From Bacteroidales bacterium (GTDB lineage: Bacteria > Bacteroidota > Bacteroidia > Bacteroidales > JAADJA01), in assembly GCA_020052415.1 (NCBI GenBank), contig JAGVPB010000087.1, positions 1 through 49,148 of the forward strand: 49,148 bases of DNA, given 5' to 3'. The notes under the pieces were generated by a model, which had not been told where the DNA came from, did not search any database, and was given only the letters and a program-made list of their open reading frames with translations. Below, in pieces: positions 17,801 through 26,077 of the stretch (its first letter is position 1; the number at the start of each line of letters is the position of its first letter). Both the position numbers and the translations under genes were made by a program.

Positions 17801-18083
17801 CGGTAAATGTCCAGCCGTTGCCAAAGCCCGTGTTTGTTCCGGTCCTGCCGCTGTTGTAGGCAAAGATGATTTCAATGTCGGGTCCCATGCATGGGATGGT
17901 TAGATCAATGCGCCGGCAGAACAAATTACCGGTATAGGAATTCACTTCAAGGTATGGTACCGGTCCCAGGATATTGGGCCGGGTATGATTCTGCGCTGAT
18001 ACCATGCAAATAGATGATTGCAACAGAAATATGAGCGTTTGCCCTGTAATAATCGCAAGTAGTTTTTGAATATTAGTTTTCAT
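11829..18083 (-). CDS. Giant secreted RHS/YD-repeat protein with 357-residue unclassified tail
   Basis: About 2084 residues from ATG at 18083 (a TTG two codons upstream is less likely). The N-terminus carries a hydrophobic export signal and a non-repeated cap (VNSYTGNLFCRRIDLTIP, FGNGWTFTGNLFYS). Then come dozens of 21-residue YD repeats (YDALNR, TDPLGG, YDANGN). The RHS core follows (YHYDPFGGI, KYTGREFDSFSNLYFYRARYYNP, YLSKDPAGMINGPNIYTYALNNP, VDPSGLQ). In polymorphic toxins the segment after the core is the variable effector tip encapsulated by the RHS shell. Here it is 357 residues: a mixed region, a Gly-rich hydrophobic stretch (TSLIPGVGNVVGLVGGIAG) and a Pro/Trp-rich end (GDPPPF, WWDPPIPYFNPDNIW). 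I recognise no toxin family in it and no immunity gene next to it. The next gene downstream is a module-bearing adhesin-like protein. Confidence 0.88.
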   Translation of the reverse strand: MKTNIQKLLAIITGQTLIFLLQSSICMVSAQNHTRPNILGPVPYLEVNSYTGNLFCRRIDLTIPCMGPDIEIIFAYNSGRTGTNTGFGNGWTFTGNLFYSVSGDSITIERGDGNQDIFTWNGTGYDPPVGVFDSLSEYQPGKYSLTTVNRQVFYFEDNTHKKVTRVADRNGNELDFSYSGGILTSMTDACGRVVSFLYNTQGFLSQIQDLSVTPNRTCTYEYDAYGNMIKVTDPAGQMIAYSYGLWRNLLHIIDARFTEFVISYNANKAVDEITCPAESTSKSFTYDSGSNSTIAVEFASSGNQTTTYTYDVQGRVTAIQLPSGQSSFVYDSDNNITQITDANGNKVNYTYNSKGLILEEKGPLGFTKLYTYHPVHNSYMTFTDPNSNVYQCSYDANGNQISETDPLGYLVTRAYDGSGNMISQTNKNGYTTQFAYDGCGNLLSVTDANSDAFLYSWSPSGCKTSFTDKNGNATLYFYDVLNRLVKTVNPKGDSTKCGYDANNNRIWETNENGNTTVYSYDGLDRLIKITYPDASYSDFVYDERSHQTSVTDPLGNLTSYTYDCCRLTSVTDDLGFSKLYAYDARGNRVATTDENGFTALYAYDSLNRVISETNPLGNVRYYFYDAVGNRISETDAGGNTTTFVYDGLNRLTDITNALGNTVSYTYDAEGNRLTETDANGFTNSDSYDYNNRRISKTDALGGITSYVYDANSNMITETDALGNPIFFYYDELNRLDSTMNMLGHKHRYSYDPAGKKISETDPNGNITNFAYDNRGRLVTVTDALGGTNSFSLDAAGNISSATDVNGNVTTYAYDGLSRIVSMTNPAGGTELYQYDPAGNKISSTNANGHTTLYTYDALNRRTTITDPLGGAALFSYDANGNQITETDPNSNTTTRTYNQINQVINVADALGNITAFGYDPSGNRITVTNPLGNSTHYTYDGLNRLVRIVGPLGDSTNYIYDAIGYLISSTDPRGKTTTYVYDAAGRLQTVTNALGGVTSYTYDSNGNKTTVTDPNGHTTTFAYDVLNRIISSTDPAGGVTLNAYDSAGNRITETNENGDVTQYSYDALNRNISKEDPLGSILTYGYDAVGNLLSETDANGKTTTTSYNALNRITSITNALGASVSLTYDAAGNKTSTTDPLGNVAIYAYDALNRIISTTGTAGGISTYAYDALGNRISVTDANANTTLYTYDALNRPVVTTDALGSSLIYSYDKAGNRTSVTDQIGNTTSYGYDHLNRLAFEGSPMGFVNTYSYDASGNRTAKTDPNGNTILYSYDTRDQLVLETYPDATTVSYTFDPVGNITQVANTGSLGDITTKTYDAANRVTSVALDYGGMFTKSCSYTYDSAGNRLTMTNPEGLVTEYFYDDIYRLSSLVDPNGDTTKYGYDAANRRTGLEYPNQTMTTYSYDAAGRTTALTIQDNSKAILSTINYSYDNVGNKLSKTENGSQITNYEYDDLYRLTEVQFPSGDIHTFQYDPAGNRTNMTENAVPYFFNYDNDNRLLFDSKTNSNYNYDNNGNLMMKTSFSSMSQYQYDYNNRLSTAVVNGMPAFYKYSALGDRLGSATGSNQLFVFADYENLWSNFYSKPSLHNVLGEYNALGIPLATYTYGPTIDEPICINKDGNTAFYYFDGQGSVIRTIDQAGIQTGDYHYDPFGGILFQNELIEQPFKYTGREFDSFSNLYFYRARYYNPLVSRYLSKDPAGMINGPNIYTYALNNPVNLVDPSGLQILPPVQKPDMTGKNFAFQLKVGSQGNNIVQKDESYIHLYHYPDFEIELLFASRHEGSLDIKRDQELFMDQERKKCFLRYTPVKVINPYIQYFYFYLMIYFSVDIDQNLVKQAKQAANNAANASSASTAINVLATGTSLIPGVGNVVGLVGGIAGEAASQISEAQYKDALSKMEEALNGANAQIDYWEYIYRYWQEDLESREEVGTPVEVKHPCPPEYEKTGGCPNGDGEDPIRPKPVITPGPGNYRRPSQGLPPNVPGNPFPPFGFPDDGNLYDPVYPLPNRDIFGDPPPFYRLDGFLPGINPPGFNDGILWDPEYLREFPGDIWWDPPIPYFNPDNIWVDKALDKYYIRPVYNLAR
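13090..17450 (-). repeat. YD-repeat tract, about 63-bp units in 126-bp doublets
   Basis: Within the RHS gene the repeats alternate between a YDxLNRxxxxTxPLGG-type and a YDxxGNxxxxTDxNGN-type 21-residue unit, giving a 42-residue (126-bp) higher-order period. The plus-strand text atcgtaagtatataSTG-like blocks (for example ...gcatcgtaagtatata...) recur throughout. The region is prone to unequal recombination. The gene at 18170-20845 appears to have undergone such a loss. Confidence 0.75.
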
Positions 18084-18169
18084 TTTCAAGTTGTGTTAGT
18101 AATTCAGAACTCATGTTTCTTCCATTTTGTTTATAAAATATCTAATTCAATAGCCAATTTTTCTAACTG

Positions 18170-20845
18170 TTAATTCGGTACCTGGCTCCCTTTTCCGATA
18201 TTCGGTACCCACTCATCATTTTTATCCCGGTTATCAACCTCTCCATCCAGGTTGAAATCAGCTTGTATATATCCCACTGTGCCTGCCGAAGATATCCAGA
18301 CTTCCTTGTCAGAACCAGCAATCAATCCATCAGGATTACCATCACCATTAACCATTCCCCAGATTCCCGGCGCTATTTCCTTGTGGGCTGCTGCGTCGCC
18401 ATACGCTTGTCCTGAACCAATGCTGAAATCATAAGCATAAACATTTCCAGAATTCATTAATGGGACTGCCGACATAATCCCAAGATTATTCCGTTGCCAG
18501 ACGACGAGGTATAGGTTCTGATCAACTCCAGCCTGTATTCTCAGGTTGCTGCTTCCATCCAGCCCCACGATATTTCCGTCATTCTGAATGAACCCTGCCT
18601 GCCGGGCAATCGCATTGGTAATAGAAACCGGACGGTAAAGTGCGTCATAGCCATAAGTTGTAGGATTTCCATTAGCATCATTTATAGTAAGAATATTACC
18701 CACCGCGTCATAACTTGCCTGAGCCACACCACCCATTGGCCCGGTTACAGTAACAGGCCGGTTCATGGCATCGTAGGCATAGGTAGTAACATTAATGTTT
18801 TCGTCCGTTTTGCTAATCGTGTTACTCATGGCGTCAAAGGTATATCCTGTTGTTCCACCAAGAGCGTTTGTAGTGTTGATCAGCCGGTTCAATGCGTCAT
18901 AAGTAAATGAGGTTGCATTTCCCAATGGGTCGGTCTGGTTGATCAGATTACCGGATGGATCATAACTAAATAAAGTGGTATTCCCAAGTGGATCAGTAAA
19001 ACTGGCCTGCCGGTTTAGCACATCATAAGAAAATAAAGTTACCTGCCCGGTCTTGTTCGTATGGCTTAACCTGTTTCCATTGGAATCATACGAAAAGAGA
19101 TCACTGTTCCCGAGAGGATCCGTAATGCCTGTCACCCTGCAGCAGTCATAAATGAAATGGGTGATGTTCCCATTTGGGTCGGTAATGGAAGTTTTATTGC
19201 TTGCCTCATTATAATTCCATTGTGTGGTACTTCCATCAGGTTCGGTTTTTTGAATCAACCTGTTTAAAGCGTCATAGGTATAAGTTGTATTATTGCCGTT
19301 TTGATTAGTCCGGCTGATAAGATTACTGTTTTTGTCATAATTAAGTGTGACGGTATTCCCTTGTGGATTCACACTAATTATCAACCTGTTCAGAGGATCA
19401 AAGGAATAGGTAGTGGTATTTCCGTTCTTGTTTGTAATACCGGATATGTTTCCTGAAGGTGTCCACGTCAATGACATGATATTATTTAAGGGGTCTTTAA
19501 TACTTATGACATTTCCAAACGTGTCGTAGGTATATTCGGTTGTATTACTGTTTTTATCGGTTTGGGTGAGCATCTCACCAAACGAGTTATAAGTTCGTAT
19601 CAAATCTTCAGCGTAAGGATCACTATTTGCAAGAAGATTTCCTGAGGTATCATAAGTATTGGTGTAAGTGTTTCCGTTTTTGTCGGTAAACGTTAACACC
19701 TGGTTATAAACAGCATCATAGGTGTAGTTTACGACATTGCTCAGGGCATCCGTTGCACTGAGCAAATTGCCCATGCTATCGTAAGCTAAACTTGTTACAT
19801 TGCCATTCGGATCGGTGTAGCTGGTTACATTGTTCTGAGAATCATATCCATAAGAATGATTGCCTGTGGGCAATTGTATACTGGTTACCCGCCCCTGCAA
19901 ATCGTACGCATAGTAAGTGATCCTGTTCCCGGATGTAACAAATTCTTCCACTGTGGTAATGCGGGTTACGGTGTCGTAGGTGAACGACTTCATCGAACCG
20001 GTTTCCGGGCATTCAAGGTTTGAAACTGCTTTATTTGGATTAAAGTGGATATTGACAGCTTTTGACATCGCATCAGTGATGTTTATAAGGTTATTCCAAA
20101 TTCCGTACTGGTATCTCGTAGTATCATCTAATGGATTAATTGCAAATTCACTATAATATCCGGCTTGGCTTAATTCTGCTTTATATTTCATGATCCTTGG
20201 AGCGCCGTTGTTGGGATCTGTGATCTGGTCAAGGTGCCCGCTGCCATCCCATGAAAATTGCAATGTTTTCCCGCAGGCATCGGTAATCGTTGAAAGTTTG
20301 CCCCCGGAATACGTGAACTGGAGAGCATTCAGGTTGCGGTCTTCTATTTTGGTTATTTTTTTATGAGTGCTGTCATCGAAAAAGTACTTTGTTCCATGTT
20401 TTGTAGCAACCATGAATTTGCCGGGCTGGTACTCGGAGAGTTCATGAAAAACTCCGGACTCAGGGTTCCAGGTTGAGCCGTTCCAGGTATAGGTTTGTTC
20501 AATCCCATCCCCAGTTTGAAAGGTAATCTGTGCCCCGCTTTTCTCATAAAGGAGGTTGTAAGTAAATGTCCAGCCTCCTCCAAATCCAAAATCCAATGCA
20601 GTTTTCCCACTGTTATAGGAAAAGGTAATATTCATCGAAATACCGCGCCCGGGAATGAAAAAGTCAGATCGCCTGTAGAATAAATTACCGGAATATGAAT
20701 TCACCGAAGCCCCAAAATAGCCTTGAATATTTGGCTTTATAAGATTTTGACAAAAGGTGTTACAAAATCCAGGTAAACTACAAAGTAAAGTGAGGAAAAT
20801 TCGATAAAGGTTTTTCCTTGACCTGTAAAACTGCAGATTTTTCAT
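18170..20845 (-). CDS. RHS-repeat protein fused in frame to the second half of the dockerin-like module
   Basis: About 891 residues from ATG at 20845 (MKNLQFYRSRKNLYRIFL signal segment; the GTG at 20869 is less likely). The N-terminal cap parallels the neighbouring RHS protein (VNSYSGNLFYRRSDFFIPG, FGGGWTFTYNLLYE, ELSEYQPGKF). YD repeats follow to about residue 745. The RHS core and tail are absent. At YDALYRPVSITNA the sequence switches directly to IARQAGFIQNDGNIVGLDGS, the middle of the module, then WQRNNLGIMSA, two Asp-rich loops and WVPNIGKGSQVPN. The first about 85 residues of the module (EGPFNG to WVLVE) are missing. This looks like a deletion fusing an RHS gene to a following module gene, the same order as still seen at 9574-18083. 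Whether the chimera folds or works is unknown. Confidence 0.85.
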   Translation of the reverse strand: MKNLQFYRSRKNLYRIFLTLLCSLPGFCNTFCQNLIKPNIQGYFGASVNSYSGNLFYRRSDFFIPGRGISMNITFSYNSGKTALDFGFGGGWTFTYNLLYEKSGAQITFQTGDGIEQTYTWNGSTWNPESGVFHELSEYQPGKFMVATKHGTKYFFDDSTHKKITKIEDRNLNALQFTYSGGKLSTITDACGKTLQFSWDGSGHLDQITDPNNGAPRIMKYKAELSQAGYYSEFAINPLDDTTRYQYGIWNNLINITDAMSKAVNIHFNPNKAVSNLECPETGSMKSFTYDTVTRITTVEEFVTSGNRITYYAYDLQGRVTSIQLPTGNHSYGYDSQNNVTSYTDPNGNVTSLAYDSMGNLLSATDALSNVVNYTYDAVYNQVLTFTDKNGNTYTNTYDTSGNLLANSDPYAEDLIRTYNSFGEMLTQTDKNSNTTEYTYDTFGNVISIKDPLNNIMSLTWTPSGNISGITNKNGNTTTYSFDPLNRLIISVNPQGNTVTLNYDKNSNLISRTNQNGNNTTYTYDALNRLIQKTEPDGSTTQWNYNEASNKTSITDPNGNITHFIYDCCRVTGITDPLGNSDLFSYDSNGNRLSHTNKTGQVTLFSYDVLNRQASFTDPLGNTTLFSYDPSGNLINQTDPLGNATSFTYDALNRLINTTNALGGTTGYTFDAMSNTISKTDENINVTTYAYDAMNRPVTVTGPMGGVAQASYDAVGNILTINDANGNPTTYGYDALYRPVSITNAIARQAGFIQNDGNIVGLDGSSNLRIQAGVDQNLYLVVWQRNNLGIMSAVPLMNSGNVYAYDFSIGSGQAYGDAAAHKEIAPGIWGMVNGDGNPDGLIAGSDKEVWISSAGTVGYIQADFNLDGEVDNRDKNDEWVPNIGKGSQVPN

Positions 20846-21163
20846 AACATTCGCGGTAAATTTGTTCACTATTGAAGAATATTTTAAATAGACTAACCAT
20901 GGCCTATGTTTTATTTACAAAAAGTGGAATAAGGAAAACGAATAATATGCAATTTGTTAAAAACCTGAGCTAAGAAAAAATCAAACTTAAATATATAAAT
21001 AACTAAATATATATTTTTTTGCGAATATAATAAATCACAGATTTGTATTCGGTTATTTAACTATAAATTAACAAAATAGTCAATTGCATTAGGATTGCAA
21101 TCGTCAGGAGTTGAAATAGCACAGGTTAATTCTTTATTTAAAGATTTTAATTAACCGGCAAAT
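20846..21163. other. AT-rich spacer upstream of the RHS fusion gene
   Basis: This 318-base stretch has no coding frame I trust. One minus-strand match to the Bacteroidota -7 element (TAAGTTTG, 20982-20989) lies about 140 bases upstream of the ATG at 20845, but no convincing TTTG -33 partner sits at the usual distance, so I do not call it a promoter. Confidence 0.5.
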
Positions 21164-22021
21164 CTATTGAATGCGGTAGGCCAGGCTAATTCCGGATAAC
21201 CCATTTATACAGGCTGGTCTTAGAGCAATATTATTATCCTTACTAAAATTTATTCGGCTAAGTGTTGTCCCGATAAAGGTCCCCAAAGCTGCACCGGCAA
21301 TGACATCGGTTGGCCAGTGCTTTCCATCATGGATTCTTGAGATTCCGACCAATGCAGCAATTGTATAAGAGGTTAATCCCACCCACATTTTATCTTTATA
21401 GCCCTGTGCCAGTACGGATGCAATTGCAAAGGCAGTAGTCGAATGGCCTGAAGGAAAAGCAGTGTAATCAGTTGTGAAAGGAAAAGGACCTTCCCACAGG
21501 TATGGATCAGGAGGAATATTTTCGCCTGGACGGTGCCGGTGCGACAGATGTTTGACAATGATGGCCGCCCCACCACTTAACAAATACGCTTTCAAGCCCG
21601 TAAGAGCAATATTTTTATGATGATTGTTTTTGATTCCTGAAATATATATTACGGCCAGTAATGGTATAGAGTACAATCCGCTTCCCCAGGGTTCAACCGC
21701 ATATTTACTGATAGATTTAGATGTTGTTGTCCGGTTCCTTTGAAAAAAATTATAAACTTCTTTATCGTAAACATAAGTTATAACCGATGCCCCAAGCACT
21801 CCCGCAAACACGGACCATTGCTTTGATTTCCAGTGAAAGGGTTCAGCAATTATTTTTTTGGTATCGTACCAGTATGAAGCAATGTATTTTTTATTGAAGC
21901 TTCGTTGCCCGGAGGTATCATACTGCTGAGGCTTTGAATTTAAAGAAGCACCATTGATAAATATAATAAGGAGGATGACCTTGAGAAAAATTGAAAAGCA
22001 GTATTTAGATTTGTTAAGCAA
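21164..22021 (-). CDS. PAP2-family phosphatase, membrane/periplasmic
   Basis: 285 residues. The three PAP2 acid-phosphatase signatures are intact and in order: KHLSHRHRP (KX6RP), PSGHSTTAF (PSGH) and SRIHDGKHWPTD (SRX5HX3D). The catalytic His and the Arg/Lys phosphate ligands are therefore present. The N-terminus has a hydrophobic segment (FSIFLKVILLIIFING), and further hydrophobic stretches lie around AVIYISG and AALGTFIG. The family hydrolyses phosphomonoesters such as undecaprenyl pyrophosphate, phosphatidic acid or lipid A phosphates; which one applies here cannot be read from sequence. No ATG is available upstream in frame, and the next internal Met lies within the catalytic half, so the start is probably the TTG at 22021. 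It follows mazG on the same strand. Confidence 0.85.
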   Translation of the reverse strand: MLNKSKYCFSIFLKVILLIIFINGASLNSKPQQYDTSGQRSFNKKYIASYWYDTKKIIAEPFHWKSKQWSVFAGVLGASVITYVYDKEVYNFFQRNRTTTSKSISKYAVEPWGSGLYSIPLLAVIYISGIKNNHHKNIALTGLKAYLLSGGAAIIVKHLSHRHRPGENIPPDPYLWEGPFPFTTDYTAFPSGHSTTAFAIASVLAQGYKDKMWVGLTSYTIAALVGISRIHDGKHWPTDVIAGAALGTFIGTTLSRINFSKDNNIALRPACINGLSGISLAYRIQ

Positions 22022-22084
22022 TATGCAAATTATTACTTTCTATCCACAACTTTAACCATATTCATCAATTTACGGCCAAACTCT

Positions 22085-22166
22085 TAACTTTACTTAAACC
22101 TTGAACTTGAAACCTGTCTCGCCTATGGCGAGATGAAACCTGAAACCAGAAACTTTGAACCTTGAA
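22085..22166. repeat. Degenerate TTGAAAC/CCTG repeats with a compact hairpin
   Basis: Low-complexity text built from CTTGAAC, TTGAAACCTG and GAAACC words. A 17-base perfect hairpin (TCTCGCC, TAT, GGCGAGA; 22117-22133) sits between two copies of GAAACCTG. It lies 3' of mazG and 5' of the PAP2 gene. There is no T-run after the stem, so it is not a standard terminator. Confidence 0.6.
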
Positions 22167-22949
22167 CTAATCCTCCATCTTCTTTGCCTCTTCCCAAAAC
22201 ACATCCATTTCTTCAAGGGTCATATCTTTAAGAGATTTACCCATAGCTTTTGCTTTGCTTTCGAGATGTTGAAACCGGTTAATAAACTTTTTATTTGTCC
22301 TTTCAAGTGCATCCTCCGGGTTCACGCCGATAAACCTGGCATAATTAACCAGAGCGAATATCAAATCGCCAAGCTCATGCTCCATTTTATTCTTATCTCT
22401 GCTGATTTCGACCTCATGCTTAAGCTCATTCAATTCTTCGATAACTTTTTCCCAAACCTGTTCCGGTTTTTCCCAATCAAAACCAACTCCCTTTGCTTTT
22501 TCCTGGATACGGTAAGCTTTTACAAGAGGAGGCAACGACACCGGTACACCCGAAAGCACCGATTCCCGACCCTCATTAAGCTTTATCTTTTCCCAATTTT
22601 CTTTCACATTTTTAGCATCCTTTACGATTACATCACCATAAATATGCGGATGGCGATATACCAGCTTTTCAATAATATGGTTTAAAACATCGCCAAAATC
22701 AAAATTCCCTTTTTCGGACCCGATTTTTGCATAAAAAACCAGATGCAACATCAGGTCGCCAAGTTCTTTTTTAATCGAATCAACATCATTATCCAGAACA
22801 GCCTCAGACAGTTCGTAGGTTTCTTCGATAGTCAAATGGCGCAGACTTTCAAAGGTTTGCTGCTTGTCCCATGGGCATTGAGCCCGGAGTTCGTCCATGA
22901 CTTCAAGTAGTTTTTTAAAGGCTGTTATTTTTTCATTGAGATCGGTCAT
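22167..22949 (-). CDS. mazG: Nucleoside triphosphate pyrophosphohydrolase MazG
   Basis: 260 residues, the normal length for the two-domain MazG. The family hydrolyses (d)NTPs to the monophosphate and pyrophosphate, acting as a cytosolic house-cleaning enzyme. The N-terminal copy shows CPWDKQQTFESLRHLTIEE, EETYELSEA and KKELGDLMLHLVFYA. The C-terminal copy shows KAYRIQEKAKGVGFDW, EELNELKHE and HELGDLIFALVNYAR. Both copies therefore retain the EExxE...ExxD metal-binding helices. The start at ATG 22949 gives the usual N-terminus (LLEVMDELRAQCPWD about 15 residues in). It lies 55 bases downstream of the hybrid histidine kinase on the same strand and may share its transcript. Nothing unusual was seen. 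Confidence 0.95.
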   Translation of the reverse strand: MTDLNEKITAFKKLLEVMDELRAQCPWDKQQTFESLRHLTIEETYELSEAVLDNDVDSIKKELGDLMLHLVFYAKIGSEKGNFDFGDVLNHIIEKLVYRHPHIYGDVIVKDAKNVKENWEKIKLNEGRESVLSGVPVSLPPLVKAYRIQEKAKGVGFDWEKPEQVWEKVIEELNELKHEVEISRDKNKMEHELGDLIFALVNYARFIGVNPEDALERTNKKFINRFQHLESKAKAMGKSLKDMTLEEMDVFWEEAKKMED

Positions 22950-23004
22950 AGAATATTCTCAAATGTTGAATTGATATTTAATCAAAGTTTCAAACCCTTA
23001 ATAT

Positions 23005-25899
23005 TTAAGTAAGTTTCAGATCATTTAACAAACCTGTAAGTTCAGACGATTTGAAGGGTTTACTCAGATAAAAATCCATACCGGCATCGAAAAGTTTCTG
23101 TTGTTCGCCCTCTTTTGTATGCGCAGTAACAGCAATAATAACTGATTTTTTCAGGTTATTTTTTACTTCATATTCCCTGATTAGCCGTGTAGCCTGGATG
23201 CCGTCCATAATTGGCATTTGAATATCCATCAATATTGCGTCGTAATGATTTAATTTATAAAGGTCGTAGCCTACTTTTCCGTTTTCGGCAGCATGGGCAG
23301 TGTAACCTGCCCTTGTAAGGATATTGATCATGAGTTGCTTGTTTAACAGATGATCTTCAACAACAAGTATTCGTGAACTTCGGCTATTCAGGTTATCAAG
23401 TATCCTTGCATTTTCAGCAGCGATATTATTAACATCCGGATTTAAAAGTCGTACGGTAAACCAGAATGTTGAACCTTTTTCAACTTCTGAATTTACCCCA
23501 ATCTCTCCTTCCATCAATTCTACGAGTTGTTTACAAATAGCTAATCCCAGTCCGGTTCCCTTGTGCTTTCGCTGAATTGCCGAATGAGTCTGGGAGAATG
23601 GTTTGAATAGTTTATCTATGCTTTCGCTTGTTATTCCAAGTCCCGTGTCAATAATTTCAAATTTTATTGTGCATGGGACCGCATTTTTAAATGAACCGAA
23701 ATATTTTTCTTCCTTGTGTTCTACTTTAATTGTTACTCCACCCTTTTCGGTAAATTTTATAGCATTGTTTATTAAGTTGATAAGGATTTGGCCAAGACGG
23801 GTTGGATCGCCAATCAGTTTTTCAGGGATATCCTCGCCAAACTCCGAATTAAGGTATAGTCCTGATTGACGCGCATTCATCTCATGCATTACAAAAATGT
23901 TCCGAACCATATCGCGAAGGTTAAACTCAACCGGCTCCAAAACTATCTGGCCAGCTTCAATCTTAGAGAAATCAAGTATTTCATTGATTATGTTTAATAA
24001 ATTATTCCCGGAATTCTTAATAACATTTACGAATTCCTCTTGTTCAGGATCGAGTTTTGTTTCTGAGAGCACTTCAGTAATACCAATAATGCTGTTCATG
24101 TGATTCCTGATTTCATGGCTCATATTGGCCAGGAAAAAAGATTTGGATTTTGTGGCCAGTTCCGCTTTTTCTTTTTGTCGTATCAATTCATTTTCATGAT
24201 ATTTGATCTGGTGAATATCCTTAACGGTTCCGATATGTGCAGGTTTACCAAGATAATTTATAAGTCCGACGCTGAGGCTAAGATACACCGTTTTGCCCTC
24301 TTTGTTTTTAATCCTGAATTCATAGGAAGTGGGTACGTATTCCCCGGCAAGCCTTTTCTTATAATTTGTTTCAATACGTGCTAAATCATCAGGATGAATA
24401 AACTCGCGGTAATCCATGTCATAAATGGTTTCGATAGGATAACCGGCAATTTTAGCAAAGCTTTCATTAGCAAAACGAATTTTTTCGTTTTGTATCACGA
24501 ATATTCCATCCTGAATATTTTTTATTAAGGATTCATGAATTTCAGCATTTTCTTTTAATTCGGCTAAAGCTTTTTCGAGCAGAATTTTTTGCTCGGTGAT
24601 TTTAATATTCTTTTCTTCAAGATTTTTTTTCGCTCTCTTGTTTATCTGTAACCGTGAATAAAAAATAAAAAAAAGTGCGAGAATGAATAGACTGAGACTT
24701 GCAATGATGTAAATAATATATTTTTGGGTTTTAATCTGCAACGCCTGAACTTTGTTTTCCTGAGTGATGATTTGAAGTTGCTGATCTTTGCTTCGCATCG
24801 TATATTTACTTTCGATTTCCGAAATCTGATTTATGCTTGCTTCATTTGTAACCTGGTCTTTTACTTCTGTCGCCATCTTGAAGTAATCATAAGCTTTTTG
24901 ATAATTGTTGTGAATTTTATAAAAGGAAGATAAATCTGAATAAATGTCGGTTAAAAGTCGTTTAGCTCCTATGTTTCCGGCAATCTCCACTGCCCGGTTA
25001 AAATAGTTTAGAGATTCATCATATTTTTTGAGGAACATGTATATCTCGCCAATGGTTTTGATGGTATTTGCTTCAGCCCAGAAATCATCCTGGCCGATTT
25101 CTATGTTAAGGGCAGAATTGTAATATTCAAGAGACTTTTGGTAATTCTTTTTATCAAAGTAAAACATCCCAAGGTTCTGTAGAGAAGTGGCCTGCTTATC
25201 GAGGTCATTAATTTTTACGCTTAGATTGTGGGCCAGAATAAAATATGAGAGAGAGCTATCGGAATTTTTTAACCCGAAATGGGTATTCCCGATCATATTA
25301 TAAGCTTCCCAGATGCCATTATTGTCATTTAATTCAATGTTCATTTGCAGGCTCTCACTGAAATAAATCAAGGCTTTATCGAAAGTCCCTGTAGTATAGT
25401 AAATGGACCCGAGTTCCATTGCAATATTTGCAATCCCTGTTTTATTTTTGCTCTTTTTTTCGATTGCGAGCGATTTTTGATAATATTCAATTGCAACATC
25501 GTAGTCGGCAAGTTTTTTGTAAATTTTACCAATGTTCTCAGTGGCGCTTGCAATACCTGCTTTATTATTGGTTATTTCACTTAACTCCAATGATTTCATG
25601 AAGTATTCAAGTGCAAGTTTGGATTGTCCCAGCGAATAGTAGCCGCTTGCAATTAAGTTTAAAGCTCTTGCTTTTTGATCATTGTTTCCTGCTTTCTGAC
25701 TTAAATTAAAGGCGTTCCTGGCATATTCAATACTTTTCAGTGTATTCGAAAGCCGGTATTGATCCGAAATTTTTATGAAAAGCTCAATCTTTTCTTTTCC
25801 TTCAGCCGTATGCAGATTGCTTTCAATGCTATCAGTCTGCGGATATGAAAAATTACAGGCCGTAATAAAAAAAAGTAAAATACAAATTTTAAGTTTCAT
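23005..25899 (-). CDS. Hybrid sensor histidine kinase: TPR sensor, PAS, HisKA, HATPase, receiver
   Basis: About 964 residues from ATG at 25899, which starts directly at the signal segment ([15 protein letters not shown]). An upstream ATG at 25929 would put ten charged residues before it. The signal ends in a lipobox-like ITAC. About eight TPR repeats ([25 protein letters not shown] and so on) form a periplasmic sensor. A coiled linker and one membrane helix follow ([18 protein letters not shown]). Then come a PAS domain (about 470-580), HisKA with [10 protein letters not shown] (His about 595), HATPase with [15 protein letters not shown] and GTGLGLAI, and a receiver with VVEDH, phosphoacceptor Asp in ILMDIQMP (about 892) and Lys in LSKPF. 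The H-box has His where most kinases have Pro (HEIRTPMN type). The output partner is not encoded nearby. Confidence 0.9.
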   Translation of the reverse strand: MKLKICILLFFITACNFSYPQTDSIESNLHTAEGKEKIELFIKISDQYRLSNTLKSIEYARNAFNLSQKAGNNDQKARALNLIASGYYSLGQSKLALEYFMKSLELSEITNNKAGIASATENIGKIYKKLADYDVAIEYYQKSLAIEKKSKNKTGIANIAMELGSIYYTTGTFDKALIYFSESLQMNIELNDNNGIWEAYNMIGNTHFGLKNSDSSLSYFILAHNLSVKINDLDKQATSLQNLGMFYFDKKNYQKSLEYYNSALNIEIGQDDFWAEANTIKTIGEIYMFLKKYDESLNYFNRAVEIAGNIGAKRLLTDIYSDLSSFYKIHNNYQKAYDYFKMATEVKDQVTNEASINQISEIESKYTMRSKDQQLQIITQENKVQALQIKTQKYIIYIIASLSLFILALFFIFYSRLQINKRAKKNLEEKNIKITEQKILLEKALAELKENAEIHESLIKNIQDGIFVIQNEKIRFANESFAKIAGYPIETIYDMDYREFIHPDDLARIETNYKKRLAGEYVPTSYEFRIKNKEGKTVYLSLSVGLINYLGKPAHIGTVKDIHQIKYHENELIRQKEKAELATKSKSFFLANMSHEIRNHMNSIIGITEVLSETKLDPEQEEFVNVIKNSGNNLLNIINEILDFSKIEAGQIVLEPVEFNLRDMVRNIFVMHEMNARQSGLYLNSEFGEDIPEKLIGDPTRLGQILINLINNAIKFTEKGGVTIKVEHKEEKYFGSFKNAVPCTIKFEIIDTGLGITSESIDKLFKPFSQTHSAIQRKHKGTGLGLAICKQLVELMEGEIGVNSEVEKGSTFWFTVRLLNPDVNNIAAENARILDNLNSRSSRILVVEDHLLNKQLMINILTRAGYTAHAAENGKVGYDLYKLNHYDAILMDIQMPIMDGIQATRLIREYEVKNNLKKSVIIAVTAHTKEGEQQKLFDAGMDFYLSKPFKSSELTGLLNDLKLT

Positions 25900-26077
25900 T
25901 TTGCTTTTCGAGTAATACAAGTCACACATTTTTGCAATATTAATACTTAAATTTTAATTGAGTATATTATGCAAATCAGCTAAGTTTTAAATTATTAAAC
26001 ATAACCTGATGCCATTTGTATGATGTATCAAATATAGGATAGATATAGGTTACGATGAGTTTAATCGTTAACCGCAA

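Noticed and set aside
11829-18083. Calling the RHS gene a contact-dependent toxin with immunity gene
   Set aside because: No toxin signature is recognised in the tail and no small immunity-like gene follows; only the architecture is compatible.
22155-22685. 176-codon plus-strand frame opposite mazG
   Set aside because: Antisense shadow; Phe/His-rich composition follows from reversed Glu/Lys/Met codons of mazG.
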